Shown here piece after piece: positions 20,070 to 27,988 of a stretch of 47,730 bases of DNA. Source of the stretch: Rhizobium alarense (GTDB lineage Bacteria > Pseudomonadota > Alphaproteobacteria > Rhizobiales > Rhizobiaceae); assembly GCF_021555155.1 (NCBI RefSeq), contig NZ_JAKGBU010000001.1, positions 35,558-83,287 of the forward strand, in the 5' to 3' direction. The notes beneath the pieces are model-generated. The model was not told the origin of the DNA, ran no database searches, and saw only the letters and a program-made list of their open reading frames with translations. The position numbers and the translations under genes are program-made. Each line of letters begins with the position of its first letter. Position 1 is the stretch's first letter.

Positions 20070-20342
20070 ATGGCGGCGAACGAGAAAGTGACGATGGCGA
20101 TCGAGGAATTGCGCCGGGCGATCAGCAGCCTGGACAATGCGCTCGACCTGCGTTTCGACAGGGAGCGGGATTACGGCGAGGTGGAAGGCGAAGTTCGCCG
20201 GGTCAACACCGACCGCTCGCGCCTCGCCCAGGAACTGGACCAGTCCGAATTCCGCGCCAACCGGCTCGAGGAGGTCAACCGCGAGGTCTCGCGCCGCCTC
20301 GTGACGGCCATGGAGACGATCCGCGCGGTGCTCGACCGCTAG
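20070..20342 (+). CDS. DUF4164 family coiled-coil protein
   Basis: The 90-residue product starting MAANEKVTMAIEELRRAI is almost entirely predicted coiled coil, with repeated Leu/Glu/Arg heptads (LRFDRERDYGEVEGEVRRVN and on). It matches the small DUF4164 proteins that precede zapA in Rhizobiales, and a role near the division machinery is plausible only from this context. The start was chosen at 20070 because the frame upstream (open to 19815) crosses the promoter region. It is 43 bases before zapA. Confidence 0.85.
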   Translation: MAANEKVTMAIEELRRAISSLDNALDLRFDRERDYGEVEGEVRRVNTDRSRLAQELDQSEFRANRLEEVNREVSRRLVTAMETIRAVLDR

Positions 20343-20385
20343 GCAACGCCGACAATCCTCATCAATCGAACGAATTGAGACAGAC

Positions 20386-20757
20386 ATGGCACAGGTGACG
20401 GTGACGATCGACGGCAAGGCCTATCGGATGGCCTGCGAGGAAGGACAGGAAGACCACCTGACGGAACTCGCGGCCGACTTCGACCGCTATGTATCGCACT
20501 TGAAGGGGCAGTTCGGCGAGATCGGCGACCTGCGGCTGACGGTCATGGCCGGGATCATGGTGACGGACGAATTGTCCGACGTGCGCCGCCGCCTTGCCAC
20601 CCTTGAAAAGGAGGTCGAGGCGCTTCGGAGCGGCCGCGACAGCGTGCTTGCTGAGGCATCCAAGGGTGAAGAGACGATCGTCGTCGCGCTCGGCGAACTG
20701 ACCGCGCAGATCCAGGGCATGGCGGCGAAACTGTCGGGCAAGACGACGGTCAATTGA
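20386..20757 (+). CDS. zapA: Cell division protein ZapA
   Basis: Small protein that bundles FtsZ filaments at the division site. The 123-residue product begins AQVTVTIDGKAYRMACEEGQ, the family N-terminal globular part with the conserved I-x-G-x-x-Y-x-x-x-C pattern, followed by a C-terminal coiled coil. In many proteobacteria zapA is followed by 6S RNA and the 5-formyl-THF cyclo-ligase gene. Here about 5 kb of other genes separates them. Confidence 0.93.
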   Translation: MAQVTVTIDGKAYRMACEEGQEDHLTELAADFDRYVSHLKGQFGEIGDLRLTVMAGIMVTDELSDVRRRLATLEKEVEALRSGRDSVLAEASKGEETIVVALGELTAQIQGMAAKLSGKTTVN

Positions 20758-20804
20758 GATTGCTGTGCCGGGCCGTGCGACGCCGGGCACAGCAAATGCC
20801 ATCA

Positions 20805-22444
20805 TTAGACTGTCAACCGGTCCCTGGGCTTGACGGGTTCGGCACAGCTCCCCCCTTCGGGATAGACTCCCGCTGCGAAGAGGAAGGCCTCGATGGAACC
20901 AATGCGGAAGCGGCCGCCCTTCAGGGGGACCTCGATACCCTCCTTGGTGATACTGCGGGCGATTCCGTACTGGTTGATGTAGCTGTTCTGGTCTTTTTTC
21001 AGCAACCCGATGATACATTCGGCTACGATCCGACTTCCAACCACGCCAAGCGTTTCGCCGCCTGTCTGGATCGCGGCCTCGCGCAGCACGTAGTACCAGA
21101 GCGGCGTACGCGACAGGAAGCCGCCATCGGTCAGGACCGCCACGATGTCATCGTCCTCGCCTCTACAGATTTCCTCCGGGTTGAGCGGAATGATGCCGCA
21201 GGCCGCAGCGACGGCCTGGCCCGTCGGTATGCTCAGTGACAGAGCCCGCAGGAGATTGCGTTGCGCAAGATGCGCCATCACCGAATTTCCTTTCACGAAA
21301 GGCAGGAGATTGAGCTCGTCGGCGATCAGCGTGTCGATTCTTCGCGCGAAATTGACGGCCTTCGGCCCGAAGAAATGCTTCCAATCCACAGTGAATTTCC
21401 GCTCGAGAGCAAAGGCATTCGGTCCATCGGACAGCCTAGCGAGAATGTCTGGCGGCATTGGACGATTCGCCACCGAAACACCGAGGATCTGGCGAATCGT
21501 CAATTCGCCATCGCGCAGGCGATACTCCGGCCGGATCATCGAATGGCCGAAACGGAAAGCCGCTACGGAGAATTCGAGTGGCATGAACAGAGGCAGCCCG
21601 CCGGCGACGGAGCCATAGAAAGAAGGGCCGTTGCGTAGAACGTCGGAAACCACGTCCTCGTGACAGACTGTTTTCAGGTATATCTCGCCAACGAGATACT
21701 GATAGGTCCACCGCACGAGCTGACGAGCGCGCACGAACGCGGCGGCTCCCGTCACCTTGCCTTTGCTTTCGGTCTTGAGGCCGTCCATCACGGCGTTGTG
21801 GAAAGCGAGAAAGGCTGCATGCAACTGGCTGATGTTGATGTTTTCGTCGTTGCGCGCATCGGCGATCAATGCGGCACGCTCGTTTGACCTATGGCTGTTG
21901 GTCGATGATCGCGGTCTCGGCAGGTCGTGGGTCGGGCCGACATCCTGCAGCCGGAACTTATAGTCGGCCTCGTAGAGCGCCTGCGCGGCGGTCGCGGCAC
22001 CGTTCGCGCCGGCGATCAGTCCCGGCCCGTCACCGTAAAGGCTGTCGAGATCGAGTTGCGGCCGGCGACCGTTTTTCAGAGTGGCGGCGACCACTTGCGG
22101 GTCCTGCGCCACGACCGGCAGGGCGCCGCCGTCCGGCGCAAAGATTTCGCTCGTCGGCGTTTCCCGATCCGTGCGGGCGGTCAGGTCGTGATCTATGAAC
22201 TGGCCGAATAGGTGAAGAAAGACGAGCTTCGCGAGTCCTTCTTGCGCTTCCTGCCTGTTCCGGAGCCCTTGTCGGCCGCCATGGCCGCGCCGAGGGCGAT
22301 CAGGCTGCGCGTCGTATCCTGACCTTCCGGCAATCGACAGCTCGCGGACGCCGCCAGGTCGGGAAACATGTATCCGAACGGCGTTGAGAACAGGATTTCC
22401 TCAGTGTCGGAAACGCCACCTGTATGAGAGATATGCTTCAACAT
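20805..22444 (-). pseudogene. Animal-type heme peroxidase, interrupted by a frameshift
   Basis: Two adjacent frames together make one peroxidase of about 546 residues. The first (start ATG 22442-22444, GAGGAAA upstream) covers HISHTGGVSDTEEILFSTPFGYMFPDLA and on to SSSFFTY, then runs into a stop at 22193. Shifting one base near 22206-22210 gives FGQFIDHDLTARTD, the distal-histidine motif of the animal heme peroxidase family, in frame with the remaining 435 residues (ARNDENINISQLHAAF; FRFGHSMIRPEYRL with the proximal histidine). The sequence expected at the junction, FTYFGQFIDHDL, needs one extra T in CTATTC. So either a recent one-base deletion or a sequencing error. The rest of the frame is intact over more than 1.3 kb, which argues for recent loss or error. 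Confidence 0.85.
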
Positions 22445-22930
22445 CACATTTCCTCTCTCGGTCGTTTACTACCGCATACGTCCATATCATATGCAACCCT
22501 TGATCGCATTATAAATTTTCTGCAAATGGAAGGAGCGCGATGCATCGTTCCGGCACTGTTGCGGTTGCAAGAAGCCGGCGAACAGTACGAAGCGGTCTTG
22601 GGGGATGGCGCCGTTTCCTACTGGCAACGGACCCGGTTTCGTCCTATATCTGATCTTGCGGTCTGCGCTTCCCGATAGGAACAACAATCCCTGGGGCCAT
22701 ACGCGATCCAAGGGAGTTGTCCCTGACCGGACCCGTGGGTTCGGACACACGACGCCCACCTACATTAGTAGGCACCCAGGATCGTAAAACTCCATCGGTC
22801 GTTGCGGATCGCACTTTTCCTTTGCTGCTCGCCTGCAGCACCATTCAATCCCCTTGGCGATCGCATACGCCGCCGGCTCGCCTCCCGGCCCGGGCGGCTG
22901 ATGCAGCTGGCGGAAGAACCCGAATGCAAA
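22445..22930. other. Region of unclear content between the peroxidase gene and tal
   Basis: About 480 bases with lower GC in part (22460-22520 is AT-rich) and no frame of recognisable family. Short open frames exist on both strands (for example 22424-22678 plus and 22487-22759 minus) but their codon use is unlike that of neighbours. The AT-rich part just upstream of the peroxidase start is a likely promoter area. It may be debris from an insertion. Confidence 0.4.
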
Positions 22931-22950
22931 CGGCCGCCCGGAGGCGGCCG
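22928..22950 (-). terminator. Possible terminator of tal
   Basis: Stem CGGCCGCC, loop, GGCGGCCG at 22931-22950, followed on the minus strand by TTTGC. A stable hairpin with a short T run, 28 bases past the tal stop. Confidence 0.55.
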
Positions 22951-22977
22951 TGACTGATCGCGTCAGACGATGGCGGA

Positions 22978-23940
22978 TCAGGCTGCAGCCTTCATTTCCT
23001 TGTCGATCATCGCCCGCAGTGCACCGAGGTCCTTCGCGAAGGCGCGGATGCCTTCGGACAGCTTCTCGGTCGCCATCGCGTCCTCGTTCAGCATCCAGCG
23101 GAAGGCCTTCTCGTCGACCTTGACCGGGGCGACCCTGGCGAATTTTTCCGGCGAGAGCTTGCGTTCCAGCGTGCCTTCGGCCGCATCGAGTTCCTCCAGC
23201 AGCGCCGGGCTGATCGTCAGGCGGTCGCAACCGGCGAGTGCCTCGATTTCGCCGGTGTTGCGGAAGGAGGCACCCATGACGATCGTCTTGATGCCGTTCG
23301 ACTTGTAATAGTCGTAGATTGCGCGGACCGACAGGACGCCCGGGTCCTCTTCGGCCGTGAAGGTCTTGCCGCTCGCCTTGACGTGCCAGTCGAGGATGCG
23401 GCCGACGAAGGGTGAGATGAGGAAGACGCCGGCATCGGCGCAGGCGATCGCCTGAGCCTTGTTGAAGAGAAGCGTCAGGTTGCAGTCGATGCCCTCCTTC
23501 TGGAGGACTTCCGCCGCGCGGATACCTTCCCAGGTGGAGGCAAGTTTGATGAGAATGCGCTCGCGGCCGATGCCGCGATCCTCGTAGGCCCTGATGATCT
23601 GGCGGCCCTTGTCGATCGAGGCTTCCGTGTCGAAGGAAAGGTCGGCATCGACCTCCGTCGACACGCGGCCGGGCACGAGCGCGGCAAGGGCTGCGCCGAC
23701 AGAAATCGCGAGGCGATCGGCGACGGCGCCGACGACGCCCTCGCGGTTGCCGCCCTGTGACTGGCCCCAGCGGAGCGCTTCGGCGACCGTATCGCCGAAC
23801 ATCGGGGTGCCGAGCGCCTTGAGGACGATCGTCGGGTTGGTCGTGCAGTCGACCGGCTTCAGGCGGCGGACCGCTTCGATATCGCCGGTATCGGCGACCA
23901 CCGTCGTCATCTGCCGCAATTGTTCGAGTTTGGAGGTCAT
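22978..23940 (-). CDS. tal: Transaldolase (TalB type)
   Basis: Pentose-phosphate enzyme moving a dihydroxyacetone unit between sugar phosphates. The 320-residue product has [13 protein letters not shown] near residue 30 and the Schiff-base lysine at K132 in [12 protein letters not shown], the same number as in E. coli TalB; length is normal. Start at ATG 23938-23940 with GGAGG overlapping the preceding bases; longer frames upstream lack family character. It is divergent from a SorC-type regulator, which is likely to control it or a sugar pathway that needs it. Confidence 0.96.
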   Translation of the reverse strand: MTSKLEQLRQMTTVVADTGDIEAVRRLKPVDCTTNPTIVLKALGTPMFGDTVAEALRWGQSQGGNREGVVGAVADRLAISVGAALAALVPGRVSTEVDADLSFDTEASIDKGRQIIRAYEDRGIGRERILIKLASTWEGIRAAEVLQKEGIDCNLTLLFNKAQAIACADAGVFLISPFVGRILDWHVKASGKTFTAEEDPGVLSVRAIYDYYKSNGIKTIVMGASFRNTGEIEALAGCDRLTISPALLEELDAAEGTLERKLSPEKFARVAPVKVDEKAFRWMLNEDAMATEKLSEGIRAFAKDLGALRAMIDKEMKAAA

Positions 23941-24247
23941 GTTGGCAATCCCGTTCCTGTTCGCGACGGCGTCGTTCCATGCAGGAACGCCCGCGTCTTC
24001 CTCCTGTTCCAAAATGCCCGGAGAACGTCGCGGTCGGCGTGCTTCCTGTTCCGCCACCGCGCCCGCTCCAATACGCTTCCCCGCCCGCGGAGACCGCAGA
24101 CGGGAACGGGCGGACTATCACTGCGGCACCGCTGGAAAGTCAAGCACTTTTGTACAATCACATAAACATATGTCGCGTTTTGCATTTCGTGGTATGACCC
24201 TGCAGGTGCCCCGGCGGGGCGGTGCCGGATTGCAGAGGTAATGACCA
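23941..24247. other. Divergent regulatory region tal / SorC regulator
   Basis: About 300 bases. The part near 24140-24185 is AT-rich and contains an inverted repeat (listed separately). No gene recognised. Confidence 0.5.
24160..24173. promoter_or_regulatory. Candidate operator between tal and the SorC-type regulator
   Basis: Inverted repeat ACATA-AACA-TATGT in an AT-rich stretch that also has TTTTGTACAA just upstream. The position in the divergent promoter region suits binding of the adjacent regulator. This is inference from position and symmetry only. Confidence 0.4.
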
Positions 24248-25231
24248 GTGGCGAAACTTCGACGCGGAATCCACAACGCCTATTCCGAAAGTGCGTCGCT
24301 CCGGCTGCGCGCCGCCTGGCTCTACTACAACCAGGGCATGACGCAGAAGGATGTCGCCGAAAAGCTCGGCATCAGCCGCAGCACGGTGATCCGCATGCTC
24401 GATGAGGCCGTGAAACGCAGCGAGGTGCAGATCTGGATCAACGAGGGCATCGGCGACTGCGTCGAGCTCGCGCTCGGCGTCGAACGGGCCTATGGCCTCG
24501 ACGAGGCGATTGTCGTTCCGTCCGCCGACAGCGCCGACGGAACGGCAAAGAGCGTCGGTCTCGCGCTCGGACAGTTTCTGACGGAGGTGATACCGGACGA
24601 CTGCACGATCGGAGTCGGCTGGGGCCGAACGCTGACCGCCTCGCTCGCGAGCTTCCGGCCCGCCCGCCGCGAAAGGGTGAAGGTCGTCTCGCTCCTCGGC
24701 GGCGTGGTCGAGGCGCATCACATCAACCCGATCGAATACACCTGGCGGCTGGCGAGCCAGCTCGGTGCCGAATGTTACCTGTTCCTCGCCCCGCTTCTCG
24801 TCGACAGCCGCGAGACGAAGCGCAGCCTGATCGAGAAGTGTGGCCTGAGGACGCTGTTCGAACGGGCGGAGAATATGGACATCGCGGTCGTCAGTTGCGG
24901 CGACATCAGCGCCACGTCGAGTTCGCTGTCGCGCGACTTCATCGCGCCAGACGACCTCAGGGAACTGGTGGCGGCCGGCTGCGTCTGCGACACGATGTGC
25001 AACTTCCTTGATGCAGAGGGCCGCACCATCGACCATCCGATCCGCGATCGCGTCATGTCGATCGACCTCGACACCGTGAAGAAGGCGCGGCACATCGTGC
25101 TCGTCTCCGGCGGCGCCCATCGCGCGGCCGCCATCCGCGCGACCATCCGGCGCGTCGGCTGCAACACGCTGATCACCGATGAGGGGGCAGCCCGCGCGAT
25201 GCTGGCGCTGGCCGAGGTGAAGGCGGCCTGA
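24248..25231 (+). CDS. SorC/DeoR-type sugar-binding transcriptional regulator
   Basis: The 327-residue product has an N-terminal helix-turn-helix (YYNQGMTQKDVAEKLGISRS, about 27-46) and a large C-terminal sugar-phosphate-isomerase-like effector domain (TIGVGWGRTLTASLAS; VVSLLGGVVEAHHINPIEYT). This is the SorC/CggR architecture, in which a sugar phosphate is the usual effector. It is transcribed away from tal. The effector and targets cannot be read from the sequence. Confidence 0.9.
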   Translation: MAKLRRGIHNAYSESASLRLRAAWLYYNQGMTQKDVAEKLGISRSTVIRMLDEAVKRSEVQIWINEGIGDCVELALGVERAYGLDEAIVVPSADSADGTAKSVGLALGQFLTEVIPDDCTIGVGWGRTLTASLASFRPARRERVKVVSLLGGVVEAHHINPIEYTWRLASQLGAECYLFLAPLLVDSRETKRSLIEKCGLRTLFERAENMDIAVVSCGDISATSSSLSRDFIAPDDLRELVAAGCVCDTMCNFLDAEGRTIDHPIRDRVMSIDLDTVKKARHIVLVSGGAHRAAAIRATIRRVGCNTLITDEGAARAMLALAEVKAA

Positions 25232-25240
25232 GCCTTGCCC

Positions 25241-25477
25241 TCAAAGCAATCCGAAACGCGCCGCCCGGGTGATCGCGCCCGTGATGTTGCGCGCATCGAG
25301 TTTCTCGGTGGCGCTTTTCAACGCCTCGGCGACGCGCAGCAGTGCGACGTCCGTCGCAAGCACGATCTCCGCCGGCGTCCTGCCTTCGGCCGTCAGCGCG
25401 AGGCATCGATGTTCCAGGGCGGTGAGGACGGGAGGCTGCGGTCGATCCGGACCACCGGTGGGAGTCTGTGTCGTCAT
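25241..25477 (-). CDS. Small LuxR-type helix-turn-helix protein
   Basis: The 78-residue product contains LTALEHRCLALTAEGRTPAE and IVLATDVALLRVAEALKSAT, a GerE/LuxR-like HTH, and little else: no receiver or autoinducer domain. Start at ATG 25475-25477. It is convergent with the SorC-type gene (9 bases apart) and divergent from the candidate 6S RNA. Target genes unknown. Confidence 0.65.
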   Translation of the reverse strand: MTTQTPTGGPDRPQPPVLTALEHRCLALTAEGRTPAEIVLATDVALLRVAEALKSATEKLDARNITGAITRAARFGLL

Positions 25478-25572
25478 GGCGCCGCGATAATGGCATTCCG
25501 CCGCCGTGCCCACTGAGAAGTCGCGCTATGGTTTACGGGCTTCGTCCTTCCCGGCCCCGATCCGCGCCGCAA

Positions 25573-25722
25573 CGCTGCGGTGCCGCGAGCATCGCGCCGC
25601 CCGGGCGCCCGTTTCGATTTGATACAGCCGAAGGCGGCGGACGCGCTGCGCGGTGCCGTGACCCGTGTCGCAAATGCCTGCCCGTGACGACCGCCAGGCG
25701 GTTGCCGGCATGCCGCGTCGCC
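25573..25722 (+). ncRNA. ssrS: Candidate 6S RNA
   Basis: This gene-free stretch directly precedes the 5-formyl-THF cyclo-ligase gene, the classic place of 6S RNA. Its ends can pair (GCGG and TGCC near 25577-25584 with GGCA and CCGC near 25707-25716), and the order of elements, a closing stem, CCCGGGC, then GATTTGATAC, and a 3' GGCATGCCGC, loosely parallels E. coli 6S RNA. About 150 nt fits alphaproteobacterial 6S. The call rests on synteny and by-eye folding; boundaries are approximate. A covariance-model search for 6S would settle it. Confidence 0.45.
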
Positions 25723-25759
25723 GCTATGGAACGACAATGCAAACGGACGGGGCGACGAC

Positions 25760-26353
25760 GTGACACCGAAGGAGATGAAGGCAGCGCTGCGCAACGAGCG
25801 GCTGGCGCTGCGCGATGCGATGGGCACGGAAACCCGCATCGAGGCAAGCCTTGCGATGGCCGAGCATGCTGGCGATCGCCTCGCCTTCGCGCCCGGCACC
25901 GTCATCTCCGGCTTCTCGCCGATCCGCTCGGAGGCCGACATTCGCCCGCTCATGGCGCGGCTCGCCGAACGCGGCGCGCGGCTTTGCCTGCCGGTGGTGC
26001 TCGACCGCGAGACGATCGTCTTCCGCGAACTGGTGCGCGGCGCGGCGCTGGTGCGGACCGGCTTCGGCACCACGGGGCCGGGACCGGACGCCGCCGTGCT
26101 CGATCCCTCGATCCTCTTCGTTCCGCTTTCCGCCTTCGACACCGCCGGACATCGCATCGGCTACGGCGCCGGCCACTACGACCGGGCGATCGACCGGCTA
26201 CGCGCAAAGGGTCTCGCGCCGAAACTCGTCGGCATTGCCTTCGACTGCCAGGAAGTGGCATCAGTACCGGCCGAACCGCATGACGTGGCGCTCGACGCGA
26301 TGCTCACCGAAAGCGGCTTCAGGGTGTTCAACGAGGCGGACTGGCTTAGCTGA
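25760..26353 (+). CDS. 5-formyltetrahydrofolate cyclo-ligase
   Basis: ATP-dependent conversion of 5-formyl-THF to 5,10-methenyl-THF (YgfA/Fau family). The 197-residue product has SGFSPIRSEADIRPL, the LFVPLSAFDTAGHRIGYGAGHYDR core with the family's GxGxGxYDR-like loop, and a normal length. It starts with GTG at 25760 behind a GGGG-containing stretch. Its stop overlaps the start of the downstream YmdB-type gene, so the two are coupled. Confidence 0.94.
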   Translation: MTPKEMKAALRNERLALRDAMGTETRIEASLAMAEHAGDRLAFAPGTVISGFSPIRSEADIRPLMARLAERGARLCLPVVLDRETIVFRELVRGAALVRTGFGTTGPGPDAAVLDPSILFVPLSAFDTAGHRIGYGAGHYDRAIDRLRAKGLAPKLVGIAFDCQEVASVPAEPHDVALDAMLTESGFRVFNEADWLS

Positions 26354-27174
26354 TGCGATTTCTCTTTCTGGGCGACATGGTGGGCAAGACCGGGCGGACC
26401 GCCGTATGGCAGCGGCTGCCGGGACTGATCGGTGACCTGAAACTCGACTTCGTCGTCGTCAACGGCGAGAACGCGGCCGGCGGCTTCGGCATCACCGAAG
26501 ACATCTTCCTGGAGACGATCAATGCCGGCGCCGATGTGGTGACGACGGGCAACCACGTCTGGGACCAGAAGGAGGCGGTCACCTTCGCTGGACGCCACGA
26601 CCAGTTCCTTCGTCCAGCCAACTATCCTGCCGGCACGCCGGGCCGCGGCTCCAACCTCTACTTCGCCCGCAACGGCGCGCGCGTGCTCGTCGCCAATGTG
26701 ATGGGCCGCGTCTTCATGCATCCGGAACTGGACGATCCCTTTACGAGCGTCGAGGCGATCCTCGCGTCCTGCCCGCTCGGCGAACAGGCCGATGCCGTCA
26801 TCTTCGACTTCCATGCGGAGGCGACGAGCGAGAAGCAGTGTTTCGGTCATTTCGTCGATGGCCGGGCGAGCGTCGTGGTCGGGACTCATACCCATGTGCC
26901 GACCGCCGACTGCCAGATCCTCAACGGCGGTACGGGGTACATGTCGGACGCCGGCATGTGCGGCGACTACGATTCCTCCCTTGGCATGGACAAGGAGGAG
27001 CCGCTCAACCGCTTCATCTCGAAAATGCCGAAGGGTCGCTTCGAGGCGGCAAGCGGCCCGGCAACCATCTGCGGCTTGTGCGTGGAGATTTCCGATCGGA
27101 CCGGACTGGCGGAGAAGATCGCACCGCTGCGGCTGGGGCCACGCCTGGCGGAAACGCTGCCCGCCTTCTGGTAG
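26353..27174 (+). CDS. YmdB-family metallophosphoesterase (TIGR00282 type)
   Basis: The 273-residue product begins MRFLFLGDMVGKTGR and has the metal-binding sites of the family in order: GDMVG, NGENAAGGFG, TTGNHVWD and VVGTHTHVPTAD. Members hydrolyse 2',3'-cyclic nucleotides in vitro. The gene overlaps the cyclo-ligase stop by one base (TGATG), an arrangement common in alphaproteobacteria. Confidence 0.93.
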   Translation: MRFLFLGDMVGKTGRTAVWQRLPGLIGDLKLDFVVVNGENAAGGFGITEDIFLETINAGADVVTTGNHVWDQKEAVTFAGRHDQFLRPANYPAGTPGRGSNLYFARNGARVLVANVMGRVFMHPELDDPFTSVEAILASCPLGEQADAVIFDFHAEATSEKQCFGHFVDGRASVVVGTHTHVPTADCQILNGGTGYMSDAGMCGDYDSSLGMDKEEPLNRFISKMPKGRFEAASGPATICGLCVEISDRTGLAEKIAPLRLGPRLAETLPAFW

Positions 27175-27263
27175 GGCGGCACGGGCCAGGCCGCCGATCC
27201 TGCCATTTGCCCTTTAAGAGGCAGCGTCCGCGAACACGCCTGTGACGCCTGCCCAAATAATGC

Positions 27264-27290
27264 GCCGGCTGTGGATTTCCGGCCTTTTTG
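27264..27290 (+). terminator. Possible terminator after the YmdB-type gene
   Basis: A short GCCGG/CCGGC stem around a 10-base loop followed by CTTTTTG. The stem is weak, so this is tentative. It separates the operon from the convergent gstI-like gene. Confidence 0.4.
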
Positions 27291-27294
27291 CCCC

Positions 27295-27498
27295 TCAGTC
27301 CAGCGGGCGAAGCACCGGGTTTGCGACGGCGGGCTTGTCCGCCTCGCGGATCGCGTCGGAGTGATACCAGCAGCTATCCAGCGCCGCCGCACAGACATCG
27401 GGAATTGCGCGCTCCCGCTCCTCCATTGCGCTAAAGCGCGATTTTTTCAGCGGAAACGGGATGATCTGTGCTGATTCGCGATAAAAACCGACTCGCAT
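27295..27498 (-). CDS. gstI: GstI-like small protein, divergent to glnII
   Basis: The 67-residue product starts MRVGFYRESAQIIPFPLKKS, with the QIIPFP-type start seen in small rhizobial DUF6074 proteins. Start ATG at 27496-27498 with a strong GGAGG upstream. In Rhizobium leguminosarum a small gene of this size, gstI, lies upstream of and divergent to glnII and lowers GlnII translation through the glnII leader. Position, size and orientation match; identity is inferred from this and not from a sequence comparison. Confidence 0.7.
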   Translation of the reverse strand: MRVGFYRESAQIIPFPLKKSRFSAMEERERAIPDVCAAALDSCWYHSDAIREADKPAVANPVLRPLD

Positions 27499-27877
27499 TC
27501 GTATCGCCTCCTTCAAGGTTCGAGGTTTTGCTTCACCTTTCAATATAGCAACTCTGCACAGTAATTGCTCTATTTGCCGAAAAAAATATCAGAGCGTGGC
27601 GACTTACCGGGCAAAAGCAACGCAACGAAGAGGTTAACTTTTATGCATATGTCTAAATTTTAGTCTATAATTTCGGCTGCCCGAACCGCGACACGGTAAC
27701 CGGCATCCGAGAAACGACCTCCCGGCTTGCCGGTTCCAAAAATGTCCGGAAATCCGAAAAGCCTGAAATAACCTGCTCTCGGCACCCTGCGCGGGGCCTG
27801 CGGCCGGGACTCGGCCGTCAATTCAACCCCGCTTTGGGCGGAATGTCGCATGGCGCGCGTCCGCGTCGGCGGCAAAC
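27499..27877. other. gstI-glnII intergenic region
   Basis: AT-rich from 27540 to 27670, where the gstI-like gene's promoter should lie. NtrC sites are expected upstream of the sigma-54 promoter, but I can only see a partial half-site pair (GCACC and GGGGC) near 27782-27797. No further gene recognised. Confidence 0.45.
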
Positions 27878-27894
27878 TGGCACGAGTCCTGCAT
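27878..27894 (+). promoter_or_regulatory. Sigma-54 promoter of glnII
   Basis: TGGCACGAGTCCTGCAT: the -24 GG and -12 GC are exactly 10 bases apart, as the RpoN consensus demands. It lies 95 bases before the glnII start codon. glnII is NtrC/RpoN-controlled in rhizobia, so nitrogen-limitation control is expected. Confidence 0.9.
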
Positions 27895-27908
27895 TGGAAA
27901 TGGTCATG

Positions 27909-27948
27909 CCTGCAAGGCAGACGCGATGACCTGCGCCTGCCTTGCAGG
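27909..27948 (+). promoter_or_regulatory. 12-bp perfect hairpin in the glnII leader
   Basis: CCTGCAAGGCAG at 27909-27920 pairs perfectly with CTGCCTTGCAGG at 27937-27948 around a 16-base loop. If transcription starts about 11 bases after the -12 element, the hairpin begins within the first ten bases of the mRNA. In R. leguminosarum the translational inhibition by GstI needs the glnII leader, so this is a likely target or stability element. Confidence 0.75.
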
Positions 27949-27988
27949 ATCTCGCACCTCGCTAATCATAAGGATGAGAGAGAACGCA

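Noticed and set aside
22424-22678. 84-codon plus-strand frame overlapping the peroxidase start
   Set aside because: Protein-like in places, but codon use is poor, no ribosome-binding site, no family, and it overlaps the credible peroxidase N-terminus.
22760-24121. 453-codon minus-strand frame overlapping tal
   Set aside because: Shifted frame of tal; Arg/Gly/Pro-rich and without any tal motif.
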